Positions 51,774 through 60,487 of a DNA stretch of 64,000 bases are shown in pieces (position 1 is the stretch's first letter; each line of letters begins with the position of its first letter). A program made the translations under genes and the position numbers. Source of the DNA: Mesotaenium endlicherianum (lineage: Eukaryota > Streptophyta > Zygnematophyceae > Zygnematales > Mesotaeniaceae); the NCBI GenBank assembly GCA_009602735.1, contig WELA01002708.1, forward strand, positions 124,001-188,000, written 5' to 3'. The notes below the pieces were generated by a model. That model had not been told where the DNA came from and searched no databases. It was given only the letters and a program-made list of their open reading frames with translations.

Positions 51774-52055
51774 ATGGGTGAATTTCACATCGGCGATGCA
51801 CTGAAAGGATTTTTGAAGAAGAGTCCACTGCGCAACGGTATACGTGCTGTGCAGATAGAAGAGATATGGGAAAATCTGATGGGTAAAACCATTGCCAAAT
51901 ACACCGACAAAATACAGATCATCAACCACAAACTATTCATCCATACCGCTGTTGGTCCGCTGAAAAATGAGTTAATCTATCAGAAAGAGCAGATCATACA
52001 AAGAGTGAATGAAGCGTTTGGGGAGAAAGTGATTACGGAAGTGATAGTACAGTGA
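51774..52055 (+). CDS. DUF721 (DciA-like) protein
   Basis: The 93-aa protein is a short DUF721 domain: MGEFHIGDALKGFLKKSPL, IEEIWENLMGKTIAKYTDKI, FIHTAVGPLKNELIYQKEQIIQRVNEAFG. DciA proteins, which contain this KH-like domain, help load the replicative helicase DnaB in many bacteria. The short Bacteroidota form next to recF fits a replication or repair role by inference. The start at 51774 is preferred to the longer frame, which would run into the upstream repeat. Confidence 0.88.
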   Translation: MGEFHIGDALKGFLKKSPLRNGIRAVQIEEIWENLMGKTIAKYTDKIQIINHKLFIHTAVGPLKNELIYQKEQIIQRVNEAFGEKVITEVIVQ

Positions 52056-52068
52056 GTAACCCATCGAT

Positions 52069-52148
52069 CGTCATCCCGAGCGCAGCCGAGGGATCTGCCT
52101 GAATATTCGAGGGGCTCCTTCGACTCGCTTCGCTCGCTCAGGATGACG
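52069..52148. repeat. Dispersed palindromic repeat, family A (copy 4), overlapping the ABC permease 3' end
   Basis: Starts CGTCATCCCGAGCGCAGCC 13 bases after the DUF721 stop and ends GCTCGCTCAGGATGACG. The last 11 bases encode the final residues and TGA stop of the convergent permease gene. Confidence 0.88.
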
Positions 52149-53184
52149 AGACACGCGGGTCTATTATACCATAGAGTATATCGGCCATCAGGTTCACCAC
52201 TATAAAGAAACTGGCCGTTACCAACACGCTTCCCATAACCACGGGAAAATCGAGTTTCTCCAGCGCATCCACTGTTACCTTACCGATCCCCTTCCATCCG
52301 AAAATATATTCCACAAAAAAAGCGCCGGCCAGCAATTCGGCAAACCAGCCGGTAACGGCAGTGATCACGGGATTGAGCGCGTTGCGCAGAGCATGCCGGA
52401 AGATCACACTTTTTTTGCTCAATCCTTTTGCATAAGCCGTTCTGATAAAATCCTGGTCCAGCACATCGAGCATGGCGCTGCGCGTTAACTGGGTGATGAT
52501 AGCCAGCGGACGAATACCTAAAGTGAGTGCAGGCAATACCATGTTTTTCAATTGTAATGATTTACCGGTAAACGGATCTATATTGAACAGGCTACCCGTC
52601 ATGTGCAAACCCGTATAACGACTGAGCACAAAACCAAACACATAAGCCAGTACAATGCCCATGAAAAAAGAAGGCGCCGAAATACCCAGCACACTCGCAA
52701 ATACAGAGCCAGTATCCATCCAGGTATTTTGCTTCACGGCAGCCAGTATGCCCAACAGGATACCCACGATCGTTGCCATGAGCATGGCGGCAACAGCCAG
52801 GATCAGCGTACCCGGCAGGGCATCCATCAATACTTCACCCACATTTTTTTTAGTCTGGTAAGAGCGCCGCAGGTAAGGTATTTTCAAGCCCAGTTTGGTT
52901 TCTCCCCCGATAAAAAAACCTTTCAGACCCTTGGCCCTGATCTCTTCTTCTGTGTGTATGCCCACTGGCGACACATCATTCAAATAAAGCAGGAATTGTT
53001 GCCATCTGGGTTTGTCCAACGCCAGTTCTTTGCGGATGTTTTCAATAGTGGCTTTATCGCCGGTTTGTCCGAGTACCAGCCTTGCCGGATCGCCAAAGCC
53101 CTGGAACAAAAAGAACACCACCACGATCACACCGGCGAGTACCAGCAGGCCATACAACATTTTACGGGCAATGAGCAACAGCAT
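52138..53184 (-). CDS. ABC transporter permease, DppB/OppB type, orphan
   Basis: The 348-aa inner-membrane permease has the N-terminal GFGDPARLVLGQTGDKATIENIRKELALDKP segment and six transmembrane helices. The EAA loop region is YAKGLSKKSVIFRHALRNALNPVITAV, typical of peptide/nickel permeases. The segment between helices 1 and 2 is long and periplasmic. No DppC, ATPase or binding-protein gene is next to it. The last codons (SSS then TGA) come from the family A repeat; the preceding DPRV is where family members usually end. Confidence 0.92.
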   Translation of the reverse strand: MLLLIARKMLYGLLVLAGVIVVVFFLFQGFGDPARLVLGQTGDKATIENIRKELALDKPRWQQFLLYLNDVSPVGIHTEEEIRAKGLKGFFIGGETKLGLKIPYLRRSYQTKKNVGEVLMDALPGTLILAVAAMLMATIVGILLGILAAVKQNTWMDTGSVFASVLGISAPSFFMGIVLAYVFGFVLSRYTGLHMTGSLFNIDPFTGKSLQLKNMVLPALTLGIRPLAIITQLTRSAMLDVLDQDFIRTAYAKGLSKKSVIFRHALRNALNPVITAVTGWFAELLAGAFFVEYIFGWKGIGKVTVDALEKLDFPVVMGSVLVTASFFIVVNLMADILYGIIDPRVSSS

Positions 53185-53188
53185 GATC

Positions 53189-53196
53189 CAAATGTA
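53189..53196 (-). promoter_or_regulatory. Predicted -7 element of the ABC permease gene
   Basis: Minus strand TACATTTG (exact TAnnTTTG), four bases before the permease start, implying a leaderless mRNA. Confidence 0.45.
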
Positions 53197-53206
53197 ACAA
53201 CAAAGC

Positions 53207-54400
53207 TTACAAGTAGCTCAGCCATTTCTTTTCCTTGTGGTTGCTTTTATACCGGTCGTACCATTTACACAGGGGATACATCACAACCAATACGCCTATC
53301 CAAATGAGGTATACGATGCCCAGGCTGAAGCCATATCCTTTCAAACCCGGACTTAACGTTACCCATGTAGAGATGATCATGTCGGTCCATTTGTATCCGC
53401 ATATTTGAGCGCCAACAACAGCGAGCAGGTGTATGAAGTAAATATGGATGATGTAAAAGAACAGCGGCACCCTTCCGAATACCAATACTTTCTTAGTGAA
53501 TCCGTTCAACGGCCGCTCTGCGTAGGCCAGGAACAGGAAGGCAGGTCCCAATGTCATGAGCAGGTACAGGAAGGAAGGCGGGTACTTGGTGGTATTTAAA
53601 AATGAAAGCAGGGTAAACACAGAATTGTGTTGCGGCGCCCATGCGTGGGGATCGCCGTAAATGTTCAGCGTGCGTACGATGATGAACAGCATGGTAACCC
53701 CAACGCCCAGCCTGATCAGCGCTTTCTTTCTTCGTGCGGGGTCTACATCACTGGCATACAATCTGCCGAAACAATAGCCCGTGGCCATGGTTCCTATCCA
53801 GGGTATGATCGGATAGCCGACAAATATATCGATGTACGAAAAACTGAACAGGCGTTGCTCGTGCAGGAAGGCCCAGAAGAATGCATTCCCCCCTTCTCCG
53901 GGAACATGCACATTATCGAGCAGGTTGTGGGCTGTCATGCACAGCAAGCCTATAACCAGTATCAACGGCATGGGAAAATAAATGAGTAGCGACAAGCAGA
54001 TCATACTGATGCCGATGGACCAGATCACTTGCCAGATCAGTATTACATAAGGATGGAAGGTCCATCCCGGTGTTACCACCAGCATTTCCAGTACTACCAG
54101 CCAAAGACCTCTGGTAAAAAGGAAAAAAGAAAGTTCTTTGGTTGTTTTGCGGCTCTTGCTCAGGTAAGCAGCCGTGCCTGCGAGAAAAGTAAAGATGGGT
54201 GCACAGAAATGTGTGATCCATCTTGTAAAAAATAATGCGGGCGTGGTGTGTGTAAGGTCTGTGGGATCGTAGAGATAAGCTCCCTGGTGAAAATAATCCC
54301 TTACATGGTCCAGGGCCATAACCAGCATGACAAAGCCTCTCAATAGATCGATCGATTCAACGCGTTTATTTTTTACCTGGGCAGTTAATGTTGAAGTCAT
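53207..54400 (-). CDS. DUF1624/heparan-alpha-glucosaminide acetyltransferase-like membrane protein
   Basis: The 397-aa polytopic protein starts with the acyltransferase-like signature RVESIDLLRGFVMLVMALDHVRDYFHQ. It has about ten hydrophobic segments. Members of this family (HGSNAT_cat, DUF1624, YeiB-like) are thought to pass acyl groups across membranes, but substrates in Bacteroidota are unknown. It lies 22 bases upstream of the permease gene and 59 downstream of the DoxX-type gene on the same strand. It ends with a basic tail. Confidence 0.85.
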   Translation of the reverse strand: MTSTLTAQVKNKRVESIDLLRGFVMLVMALDHVRDYFHQGAYLYDPTDLTHTTPALFFTRWITHFCAPIFTFLAGTAAYLSKSRKTTKELSFFLFTRGLWLVVLEMLVVTPGWTFHPYVILIWQVIWSIGISMICLSLLIYFPMPLILVIGLLCMTAHNLLDNVHVPGEGGNAFFWAFLHEQRLFSFSYIDIFVGYPIIPWIGTMATGYCFGRLYASDVDPARRKKALIRLGVGVTMLFIIVRTLNIYGDPHAWAPQHNSVFTLLSFLNTTKYPPSFLYLLMTLGPAFLFLAYAERPLNGFTKKVLVFGRVPLFFYIIHIYFIHLLAVVGAQICGYKWTDMIISTWVTLSPGLKGYGFSLGIVYLIWIGVLVVMYPLCKWYDRYKSNHKEKKWLSYL

Positions 54401-54459
54401 ACTCCGTGGGTTTTAGTTGGGGCGACAGCCTGTAAATTTAACCAAAAGCCGGAGTTGTA

Positions 54460-55539
54460 CTACCAAATTTTACCCGCATCTGTATAAGCCAGTTTTTTAA
54501 CAATGGTAGCTCCTTTCATTAAAAAGAAGGTAGGTCTTACCCTCGCCGCTGTTTTCAGCACAATGGCATCGCATTTTAAAATGTGATATTGTGGGAAGAG
54601 TACCGTTGCTTTTTCGGGTTCCGCTGTAACCAGGAACAGCGGTATTTTTTTTTCCTGTAAAGCTTTGCCGGCTACTGTTTCAAGCGCTGCCTTCCATTGA
54701 TCTACCCCATTCATGTCTTTGGCCATTACCAGCAGGTAATTGCCGGAGGAAGCAAACAAGGCGGAAGTGGTATCCATGCCAGTGATGTTTTGTATGGCGA
54801 ACTCTGGGATCGCCGGTTGAAGGCCATTCCCTTTTCTGGCTATTTTATCCTGTCTGCCAACATACTGGTAGGTAGAGTCGAAATCGGGCGGAAAATGATC
54901 CTGGTCGAATGTGAGTGCTTTCCCATTCTTCCGGTAAGTGAATACGATGGACATACTATCGGGCACAGCGCCTGCTGGTTGTTTCATTTGTTCCGCAATA
55001 TTATTCCCTGCTTTATAAGGCAGACAATCAACCAATGGCAAATGCTTCAACACATACCATTGCAAAGCCGAAGTAAACAACACTGCTACGAACACCGCAA
55101 ATCCTGCTACCTTGTTGCGGCCACCGGCAACAGTAGAAAAAAAGAGTACAAGGATCAATAACAACAAGACCAGGTCTTTCCCGAAAGATTGTGCAGGTGT
55201 AAGCGGAAGACAATCACCAAAACATCCGCAGGTTTTGATCTTGCCCGAGAGCAATGCATAGCCCGTGAGGAAGCTGAAGAAAATAATGAGCAACAGTAAT
55301 AACCAGTTCACCAGTTTTTGCTGCCATCCTACGATCACCGCAACACCAGCTCCTATTTCGAATGTATTCATGATCACGGAAAGGCTCAGTGTATAATCGT
55401 GAAAACCATTCCACCCCCACACTTCAAAAAATTCCTGCATTTTGTAACTGAGTCCGAGCGGGTCGTTGGCTTTTACCAGGCCGGAGAAAATGAACAGCAG
55501 TCCCACCAGCCAGCGGATAATGGTCAATACTCGTTTCAT
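54460..55539 (-). CDS. DoxX-family (BT_3928-type) membrane protein with C-terminal thioredoxin-like region
   Basis: The 359-aa protein has an N-terminal four-helix DoxX/MauE-type domain (RWLVGLLFIFSGLVKANDPLGLSYKMQEFFE ... GAGVAVIVG). It contains the Cys cluster KTCGCFGDCLPL in the loop after helix three. The C-terminal half (about residues 190-359) is extracytoplasmic and resembles a degenerate thioredoxin-like fold (NYLLVMAKDMNGVDQWKAALE ... RPTFFLMKGATIVKKLAY). A redox or disulfide role is inferred. It follows the DUF1599 gene by 21 bases. Confidence 0.85.
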   Translation of the reverse strand: MKRVLTIIRWLVGLLFIFSGLVKANDPLGLSYKMQEFFEVWGWNGFHDYTLSLSVIMNTFEIGAGVAVIVGWQQKLVNWLLLLLIIFFSFLTGYALLSGKIKTCGCFGDCLPLTPAQSFGKDLVLLLLILVLFFSTVAGGRNKVAGFAVFVAVLFTSALQWYVLKHLPLVDCLPYKAGNNIAEQMKQPAGAVPDSMSIVFTYRKNGKALTFDQDHFPPDFDSTYQYVGRQDKIARKGNGLQPAIPEFAIQNITGMDTTSALFASSGNYLLVMAKDMNGVDQWKAALETVAGKALQEKKIPLFLVTAEPEKATVLFPQYHILKCDAIVLKTAARVRPTFFLMKGATIVKKLAYTDAGKIW

Positions 55540-55560
55540 CTGTTGGTTTTATGGTTTTGG

Positions 55561-56106
55561 TTAGTGCTTCCCTTCAGCTATCAGGATGAGGGCAAAAACA
55601 GCATAGTTCACAATATCTACATAATTGGCATCGATACCCTCGCTGATCAGTGTTTTCCCTTCGTTATTAAGTATTTGCCTGATACGCATGAGTTTCATGA
55701 GAATGAGGTCGGCAAAGCTTTCCTGGCTCATTTCTCTCCAGGCTTCGCCATAATCGTGGTTTTTATCCTGCATGGTTTGACGGGCCATACCCACAGCGTG
55801 CGCATATAGTTTTTCTACCCGCTCCAGGGGTAATTCCTCCACCATGGCATCGTTCAGTTCCAGTTGTATCAACCCAATGACCGCATAGTTCACGATGCCC
55901 ATAAATTCAGATGGAATATCATCCTGCACTTTCTGCGTTTCCAATTCCTGCAGGTTGCGTATGCGCAGCGCTTTGATGAAGATCTGGTCAACCACGGAAA
56001 TGGTGCGCAATACACGCCAGGCTGTGCCATAATCTTTTGTCTTCTTGAGAAAAATATCCCTGCACTGTGCGATGGCCTGGTTGAATTGCTGGTCGGTCTG
56101 GTTCAT
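55561..56106 (-). CDS. DUF1599 protein
   Basis: The 181-aa protein contains two copies of the DUF1599 unit: CRDIFLKKTKDYGTAWRVLRTISVVDQIFIKALRIRNLQE and ARQTMQDKNHDYGEAWREMSQESFADLILMKLMRIRQI. Each has a K-x-x-D/H-YG-x-AWR motif, followed by IVNYAVIGLIQLE or IVNYAVFALILI. The family is related to all-alpha nucleotide-processing folds, but function is unproven. The start at 56106 is preferred, leaving a 42-bp divergent region with folP. It heads a minus-strand run with the DoxX-type gene. Confidence 0.9.
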   Translation of the reverse strand: MNQTDQQFNQAIAQCRDIFLKKTKDYGTAWRVLRTISVVDQIFIKALRIRNLQELETQKVQDDIPSEFMGIVNYAVIGLIQLELNDAMVEELPLERVEKLYAHAVGMARQTMQDKNHDYGEAWREMSQESFADLILMKLMRIRQILNNEGKTLISEGIDANYVDIVNYAVFALILIAEGKH

Positions 56107-56134
56107 TATCGGAACAAAGGTTAAAGGCTTTGAA

Positions 56135-56142
56135 TATCTTTG
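56135..56142 (+). promoter_or_regulatory. Predicted -7 element of folP
   Basis: TATCTTTG (exact TAnnTTTG), six bases before the ATG at 56149. Confidence 0.5.
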
Positions 56143-56148
56143 ATGCGG

Positions 56149-56991
56149 ATGCAATATAAATCAATAGACAGAATGTTCACACTTAACTGCAAGGGAAGGC
56201 TGCTGGCGCTCGACAAACCTGTTGTCATGGGTATCATCAACAGCACACCCGATTCATTTTACAGCGGCAGCAGGCAACAGACCATTGATGGCGCCTTAAA
56301 GCAAGCCGCGCTGATGCTGGAAGAAGGCGCTGCCATACTGGACATCGGCGGTCAGAGTACGAGACCCGGCGGTGAACAGTTAGGAGCAGCAGCAGAACTG
56401 CAACGGGTAGCGCCGGTTATAGAAGCGATAGCCAAAGCGTTTCCGCAGGCTTATATTTCTATTGATACTTATTATGCAGAGGTGGCACAGGGTGCAATTG
56501 AAGCGGGTGCCTGCATGGTGAACGATATCAGCGGCGGCAGTTTTGATGCCGGTATGTTACAAACCATAGCCGCACTCAAAGTACCCTATGTATGCATGCA
56601 CCTGGAAGGAACACCGCAGACCATGCACCAAAAAGCAGACTATCCTTCATTAATGCAGTACCTGCTCGATCATTTCATTCAACGAATTGCGGCCTGTCGC
56701 GATGCAGGCATTACCGATGTGATCATTGACCCGGGTTTTGGCTTCAGCAAAACCACTGCGCAGAATTTTCAACTGGTGAAAGAGCTGGGGCTTTTGAAAA
56801 TGCTGCAATGTCCTTTGTTGCTGGGGGTATCGCGTAAGTCTACCATTTACCGTACGCTGGGCATTACACCCGAAGAGTCCCTGAATGGCACTACGGTTCT
56901 CAATACCATGGGGTTGCTCAATGGCGCCAATATTTTACGGGTGCACGATGTGAAAGAAGCTGTGCAGGCCATACAGCTTGTTACACAATAA
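56149..56991 (+). CDS. folP: Dihydropteroate synthase
   Basis: The 280-aa enzyme condenses p-aminobenzoate with the pterin pyrophosphate in folate synthesis and is the sulfonamide target. Motifs: VMGIINSTPDSFYSGSR, AILDIGGQSTRPGG, CMVNDISGGSF, VIIDPGFGFSKTTAQN, LLGVSRKSTIYR, RVHDVKEA. The start at ATG 56149 is one of three close options (TTG 56140, ATG 56143). The divergent DUF1599 start is 42 bases away. A perfect palindrome begins two bases after the stop. Confidence 0.95.
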   Translation: MQYKSIDRMFTLNCKGRLLALDKPVVMGIINSTPDSFYSGSRQQTIDGALKQAALMLEEGAAILDIGGQSTRPGGEQLGAAAELQRVAPVIEAIAKAFPQAYISIDTYYAEVAQGAIEAGACMVNDISGGSFDAGMLQTIAALKVPYVCMHLEGTPQTMHQKADYPSLMQYLLDHFIQRIAACRDAGITDVIIDPGFGFSKTTAQNFQLVKELGLLKMLQCPLLLGVSRKSTIYRTLGITPEESLNGTTVLNTMGLLNGANILRVHDVKEAVQAIQLVTQ

Positions 56992-56993
56992 AA

Positions 56994-57037
56994 CTTTGCC
57001 TTTTGCCCCGGGCTTAAGCCCGGGGCAAAAGGCAAAG
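56994..57037. repeat. Perfect 44-bp palindrome between folP and the FKBP gene
   Basis: CTTTGCCTTTTGCCCCGGGC then TT, mirrored exactly by AA then GCCCGGGGCAAAAGGCAAAG, with no loop. It lies between two convergent genes and may act as a bidirectional terminator, although no T-run follows on either side. Confidence 0.85.
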
Positions 57038-57058
57038 AGTAATGTTATATATCCAATC

Positions 57059-58003
57059 TTATTTTTTGGGCTGGGCGGCAGCAGCGGCATTCGGTGCCGG
57101 AGCAGGCGCAACGGCAGCAGGAGCTGGTGCGGGCTTGGCAACATCTGTCACTTCCACATCGAACACCAGGTTATCCCAGGGTCTGATGGCCGGGGGCATA
57201 CCTCTCTCGCCATAAGCCAGCATACAGGGGATAAACAGCCTTCCTTTACCACCTTTGGCAAACAGGCGCAGACCTTCGTCCATTCCGGGGATCATGCCGG
57301 GGGAACCAATGATTACCTGGAGCGGATCTTTGTGAAGACTGGCCGTTTCGTTATTGGAATCAAAAGACTTGCGTTTTGCATCGGTAAAATATCCTTTGTA
57401 CATCACAGAAGCCTGGAAGCCGGAATCTGCTTTTTGTCCTTCACCCGCACGCTGTATTTCCACCAGCACACCAGAAACTGTTTTTTGGGTTTTGATGCCT
57501 TGTTTGGTGGTATAGTCAGCCAACTCTTTCACTTCCCTTTCTTTTTCTGCCTCTACTTCCTTTTTGTGGTCGGCGATCATCGCTTCCTGGTTGGGGAATG
57601 TTTTGATAATCTCTATGCGGCCATTGATCATATCTCCGCTATGAAAATCAGGACTGTTGGGATCGATCATCTGCATTTTTTTCAGGGTATCGATGCTCAG
57701 TGCAAATTCAGCTTTATCGCCCGGCGCCATTTTGGTAATGAACTCTGTGAAATTGTATTTACCCAGGCGGGTTGTATCGATTACGAAATAAGCCGGAACG
57801 TGACCAAATGAAACATTCAGTACGGTATCTTTCGGAGAAAGCTTGTATTCAATATGGAATTTCACAAACTGTCCCTGCTTCAGGGTTTCTTTGCTGCCTC
57901 CTTTTGTGATCTTGTATTTCATACCGGAAGGCGCTTTCTGGTATTGGCTACAACTGGCCAGCAATACAATTGCCAGCAACAGGGTGGTTGTTGTTCTCAT
58001 CAT
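57059..58003 (-). CDS. FKBP-type peptidyl-prolyl isomerase lipoprotein with two FKBP-like regions
   Basis: The 314-aa protein has lipobox LASC (Cys18). An N-terminal degenerate FKBP-like region follows (about 30-130), then a charged helical linker (KKEVEAEKEREVKELADYTTKQG). The C-terminal FKBP domain is intact: VSGVLVEIQRAGEGQKADSGFQASVMYKGYF, IGSPGMIPGMDEGLRLFAKGGKGRLFIPCMLAYGERG. An Ala/Pro-rich tail of 20-plus residues ends it. It probably folds periplasmic or outer-membrane proteins. It is five bases downstream of nrnA on the same strand. Confidence 0.9.
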   Translation of the reverse strand: MMRTTTTLLLAIVLLASCSQYQKAPSGMKYKITKGGSKETLKQGQFVKFHIEYKLSPKDTVLNVSFGHVPAYFVIDTTRLGKYNFTEFITKMAPGDKAEFALSIDTLKKMQMIDPNSPDFHSGDMINGRIEIIKTFPNQEAMIADHKKEVEAEKEREVKELADYTTKQGIKTQKTVSGVLVEIQRAGEGQKADSGFQASVMYKGYFTDAKRKSFDSNNETASLHKDPLQVIIGSPGMIPGMDEGLRLFAKGGKGRLFIPCMLAYGERGMPPAIRPWDNLVFDVEVTDVAKPAPAPAAVAPAPAPNAAAAAQPKK

Positions 58004-58008
58004 GGTTG

Positions 58009-59016
58009 TTATTGTAATTGTTGTTGATAAGTTTTTATGATCGTTTTGAATTTTTGTACGGTTGCTTCCAGGCTGTCGCTGCTCCTTCCACCGGCCGCGT
58101 TCTGGTGGCCGCCTCCCTCAAAATGTTGTCTGGCAAAAAGGTTCACATCAAAATTTCCCTTGCTCCTGAAACTCCATTTCCGTTCTTCATCGCGGTCGAT
58201 GACCAGGGCACCGAGCCGCATGCCTTGTATCGTTAGCAAATAGTTGACCAATCCCTCTGTATCACCCGTTTTAATGTCGAATCGTTGCAGATCCTGCCGG
58301 GTAATATGCATCAGCGCCGTATTGTATTCGTACAATATTTCCATCCTGTTCAGGAGCGCATAGCCAATGAAGCGCAGCCTTCCCTCCAGAAAATTATCGT
58401 AGATCATCTCATGCACGTGGGTATGGTTGAGGCCCAGTTCTTTCAGTTGGGCTGCCATACGGTGTACAGCCGCAGTAGTAGACGGAAAACGGAAAGAGCC
58501 GGTATCGGTCATCAGTCCCGTATACAAACACGCTGCCATGTCCAGGTTCAGTTTATCAGCATGACCCGATGCGATGATGAAATCATACACCATTTCACAG
58601 GTAGAGCTTTTGGAGGTATCACTGATACCATAGGCAAAAGCCTCTTCCTGAGGTTGTTGGTGATGATCAATCAATATTTTGGTACAGGTAGCTTCGGTGA
58701 GCGGCTGCTCCATGTTTTTGGTGCGATGCAGGATGTTAAAATCCAGACAAAAAATAATTTCGGCCGACTGGATCAGGTTTTTTGCCTTGTCGCGATAGCG
58801 TTCAAAATCAATGACCCGGTCCACACCCGGCATCCAATCAAGAAAATTAGCCCAGTTCGTGGGGGAAATCACGACTGCTTCATGCCCCAGCGCCGTGAGG
58901 AAATGGTACAGTCCCAATGCCGACCCCATAGCGTCTCCATCGGGTTTCTGGTGCATGGTAATGACCACTTTGGCAGGGGTATTCAATCGGGGGTAAAACA
59001 GGTCTATTGCTTGCAT
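58009..59016 (-). CDS. nrnA: Bifunctional oligoribonuclease / PAP phosphatase, DHH family
   Basis: The 335-aa DHH-DHHA1 protein degrades short oligonucleotides and 3'-phosphoadenosine 5'-phosphate. Motifs: HQKPDGDAMGSALGL (N-terminal metal site), IFCLDFN, KILIDHHQQP (the DHH), GLMTDTGSFRFPST, and GGGHQNAAGGRS in DHHA1. Spacing matches NrnA. It is followed immediately by the FKBP lipoprotein gene. Confidence 0.94.
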   Translation of the reverse strand: MQAIDLFYPRLNTPAKVVITMHQKPDGDAMGSALGLYHFLTALGHEAVVISPTNWANFLDWMPGVDRVIDFERYRDKAKNLIQSAEIIFCLDFNILHRTKNMEQPLTEATCTKILIDHHQQPQEEAFAYGISDTSKSSTCEMVYDFIIASGHADKLNLDMAACLYTGLMTDTGSFRFPSTTAAVHRMAAQLKELGLNHTHVHEMIYDNFLEGRLRFIGYALLNRMEILYEYNTALMHITRQDLQRFDIKTGDTEGLVNYLLTIQGMRLGALVIDRDEERKWSFRSKGNFDVNLFARQHFEGGGHQNAAGGRSSDSLEATVQKFKTIIKTYQQQLQ

Positions 59017-59119
59017 AGAGTCGCGGCAAAATTGCAGTTTCCGGCTTATTCTATCAAATCAATTTAGGGTACTTTAACAAAAAACAGGTCGCAATACCCT
59101 ATTAAAAGGGATGAATGCT

Positions 59120-59127
59120 TAGCTTTG
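59120..59127 (+). promoter_or_regulatory. Predicted -7 element of ndk
   Basis: TAGCTTTG (exact TAnnTTTG), 23 bases before the ndk ATG at 59151. Confidence 0.5.
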
Positions 59128-59150
59128 CGGCCGAAATTTTATCAGTATAT

Positions 59151-59567
59151 ATGAGCAACAGAACATTTACCATGATCAAACCCGATGCTACTTCCAAGGG
59201 GCATACAGGGGCTATTCTCGACCAGATCATCAAAGCTGGTTTCAGTATAAAAGCTATGAAATGGACCCGTCTAACCACAGAACAGGCCGGTTTTTTTTAT
59301 GATATTCACCGCGAGCGTCCTTTTTTCGGTGAACTGGTTGATTTTATGAGCAGTGGTCCGATCGTAGCGGCCATCCTCGAAAAAGACAATGCAGTAGCTG
59401 ATTTCAGGAAGCTCATCGGAGCCACCAATCCTGCCCAGGCAGAAGAAGGCACTATCCGTAAGCAATTTGCCGCTTCTGTAGGAGAAAATGCTGTACACGG
59501 TAGCGACAGTGATGAAAATGCAGTCATTGAAGGCGATTTCTTCTTTTCTAAGCTGGAACGCTATTAA
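59151..59567 (+). CDS. ndk: Nucleoside diphosphate kinase
   Basis: The 138-aa enzyme transfers the gamma phosphate from NTPs to NDPs through a phosphohistidine. It starts [20 protein letters not shown]. The catalytic His lies in [42 protein letters not shown] and [18 protein letters not shown] are also standard. The ATG at 59151 is preferred to the longer frame at 59115, which would include the -7 element. Confidence 0.97.
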   Translation: MSNRTFTMIKPDATSKGHTGAILDQIIKAGFSIKAMKWTRLTTEQAGFFYDIHRERPFFGELVDFMSSGPIVAAILEKDNAVADFRKLIGATNPAQAEEGTIRKQFAASVGENAVHGSDSDENAVIEGDFFFSKLERY

Positions 59568-59588
59568 GACGCAGAAATAAAGTAATCC

Positions 59589-59624
59589 AAAAGGCCATTC
59601 GCCATCTGGCGGGATGGCCTTTTT
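59589..59624 (+). terminator. Intrinsic terminator of ndk
   Basis: Stem AAAAGGCCAT/ATGGCCTTTT encloses a second small stem (CGCCA/TGGCG), followed by T residues. Confidence 0.85.
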
Positions 59625-59695
59625 CATTGCACTATGGCACATTGAGCCATTTTCAAATCAGATAAGATATATTGCAGCTTCGCAAAACCGGCATC

Positions 59696-60487
59696 ATGTT
59701 CGAATTCCATAAGGACAGAAAAAGATATTTCGATATTCAGGTATGGAATACTGAGAAATATGTCATTCCCTTTATTGAAAAAACCTTCCCTATTCAGCCT
59801 GGCATGCGTGTTTTGGAGATTGGTTGTGGAGAAGGAGGTGTGTTGAAGGCGTTCGTCAATAATGGATGTACAGGTGTAGGGGTAGAACTAGATAAACCAC
59901 GTATCGACAACGGCACGCTCTGGCTGGCTGATGATATTGCTGCCGGCAGGATACGGTTTGTAGCCAAAGACATTTACCAGGTGGATGTGGAAACAGAATT
60001 GGGCGGCAGTTTCGACCTTATTGTGTTGAAGGATGTTATTGAGCATATACACGATCAACCCAGGTTGATCGCCTGGATGAAACATTTTCTTACCAAAGAA
60101 GGCGCTATCTTTTTTGGTTTCCCGCCATGGCAAATGCCTTTTGGCGGTCACCAGCAATTGTGCAGAAATAAATGGCTGTCGAAACTCCCCTACTATCACT
60201 TATTGCCGCTTCCGGTTTACAGGGCCATCTTACAGCGCTACAAAGAACCTGTTGCCGATCTGCTGGAGATCAGGGATACACGCATTTCTATTGAAAGGTT
60301 TGAGCGTATAGCGAAGCAGGCAGGTTACAAGATTGATCATAGGTTACATTACCTTATCAATCCCATCTATGAATGGAAATTCGGCTGGCACGCGAAAGCG
60401 CAGTTGCCTGTTTTGCGTGATATCCCTTATATCCGCAATTACTTCACCACTTGTGTGTACTACCTCATCAAACCGCTTCAAGCATGA
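59696..60487 (+). CDS. Class I SAM-dependent methyltransferase
   Basis: The 263-aa protein has motif I GMRVLEIGCGEGGVLKAFVNNG, acidic motif GVELDKPRI, and FDLIVLKDVIEHIHDQPRLIAWMKHFLTKEGAIFFGFPPW in the order of Methyltransf_11/23 folds. A C-terminal extension (about residues 165-263) is specific to this group and contains many aromatic residues. The substrate is unknown. The start at ATG 59696 is used over TTG 59672. The stop overlaps the sirtuin start by four bases (ATGA). Confidence 0.9.
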   Translation: MFEFHKDRKRYFDIQVWNTEKYVIPFIEKTFPIQPGMRVLEIGCGEGGVLKAFVNNGCTGVGVELDKPRIDNGTLWLADDIAAGRIRFVAKDIYQVDVETELGGSFDLIVLKDVIEHIHDQPRLIAWMKHFLTKEGAIFFGFPPWQMPFGGHQQLCRNKWLSKLPYYHLLPLPVYRAILQRYKEPVADLLEIRDTRISIERFERIAKQAGYKIDHRLHYLINPIYEWKFGWHAKAQLPVLRDIPYIRNYFTTCVYYLIKPLQA

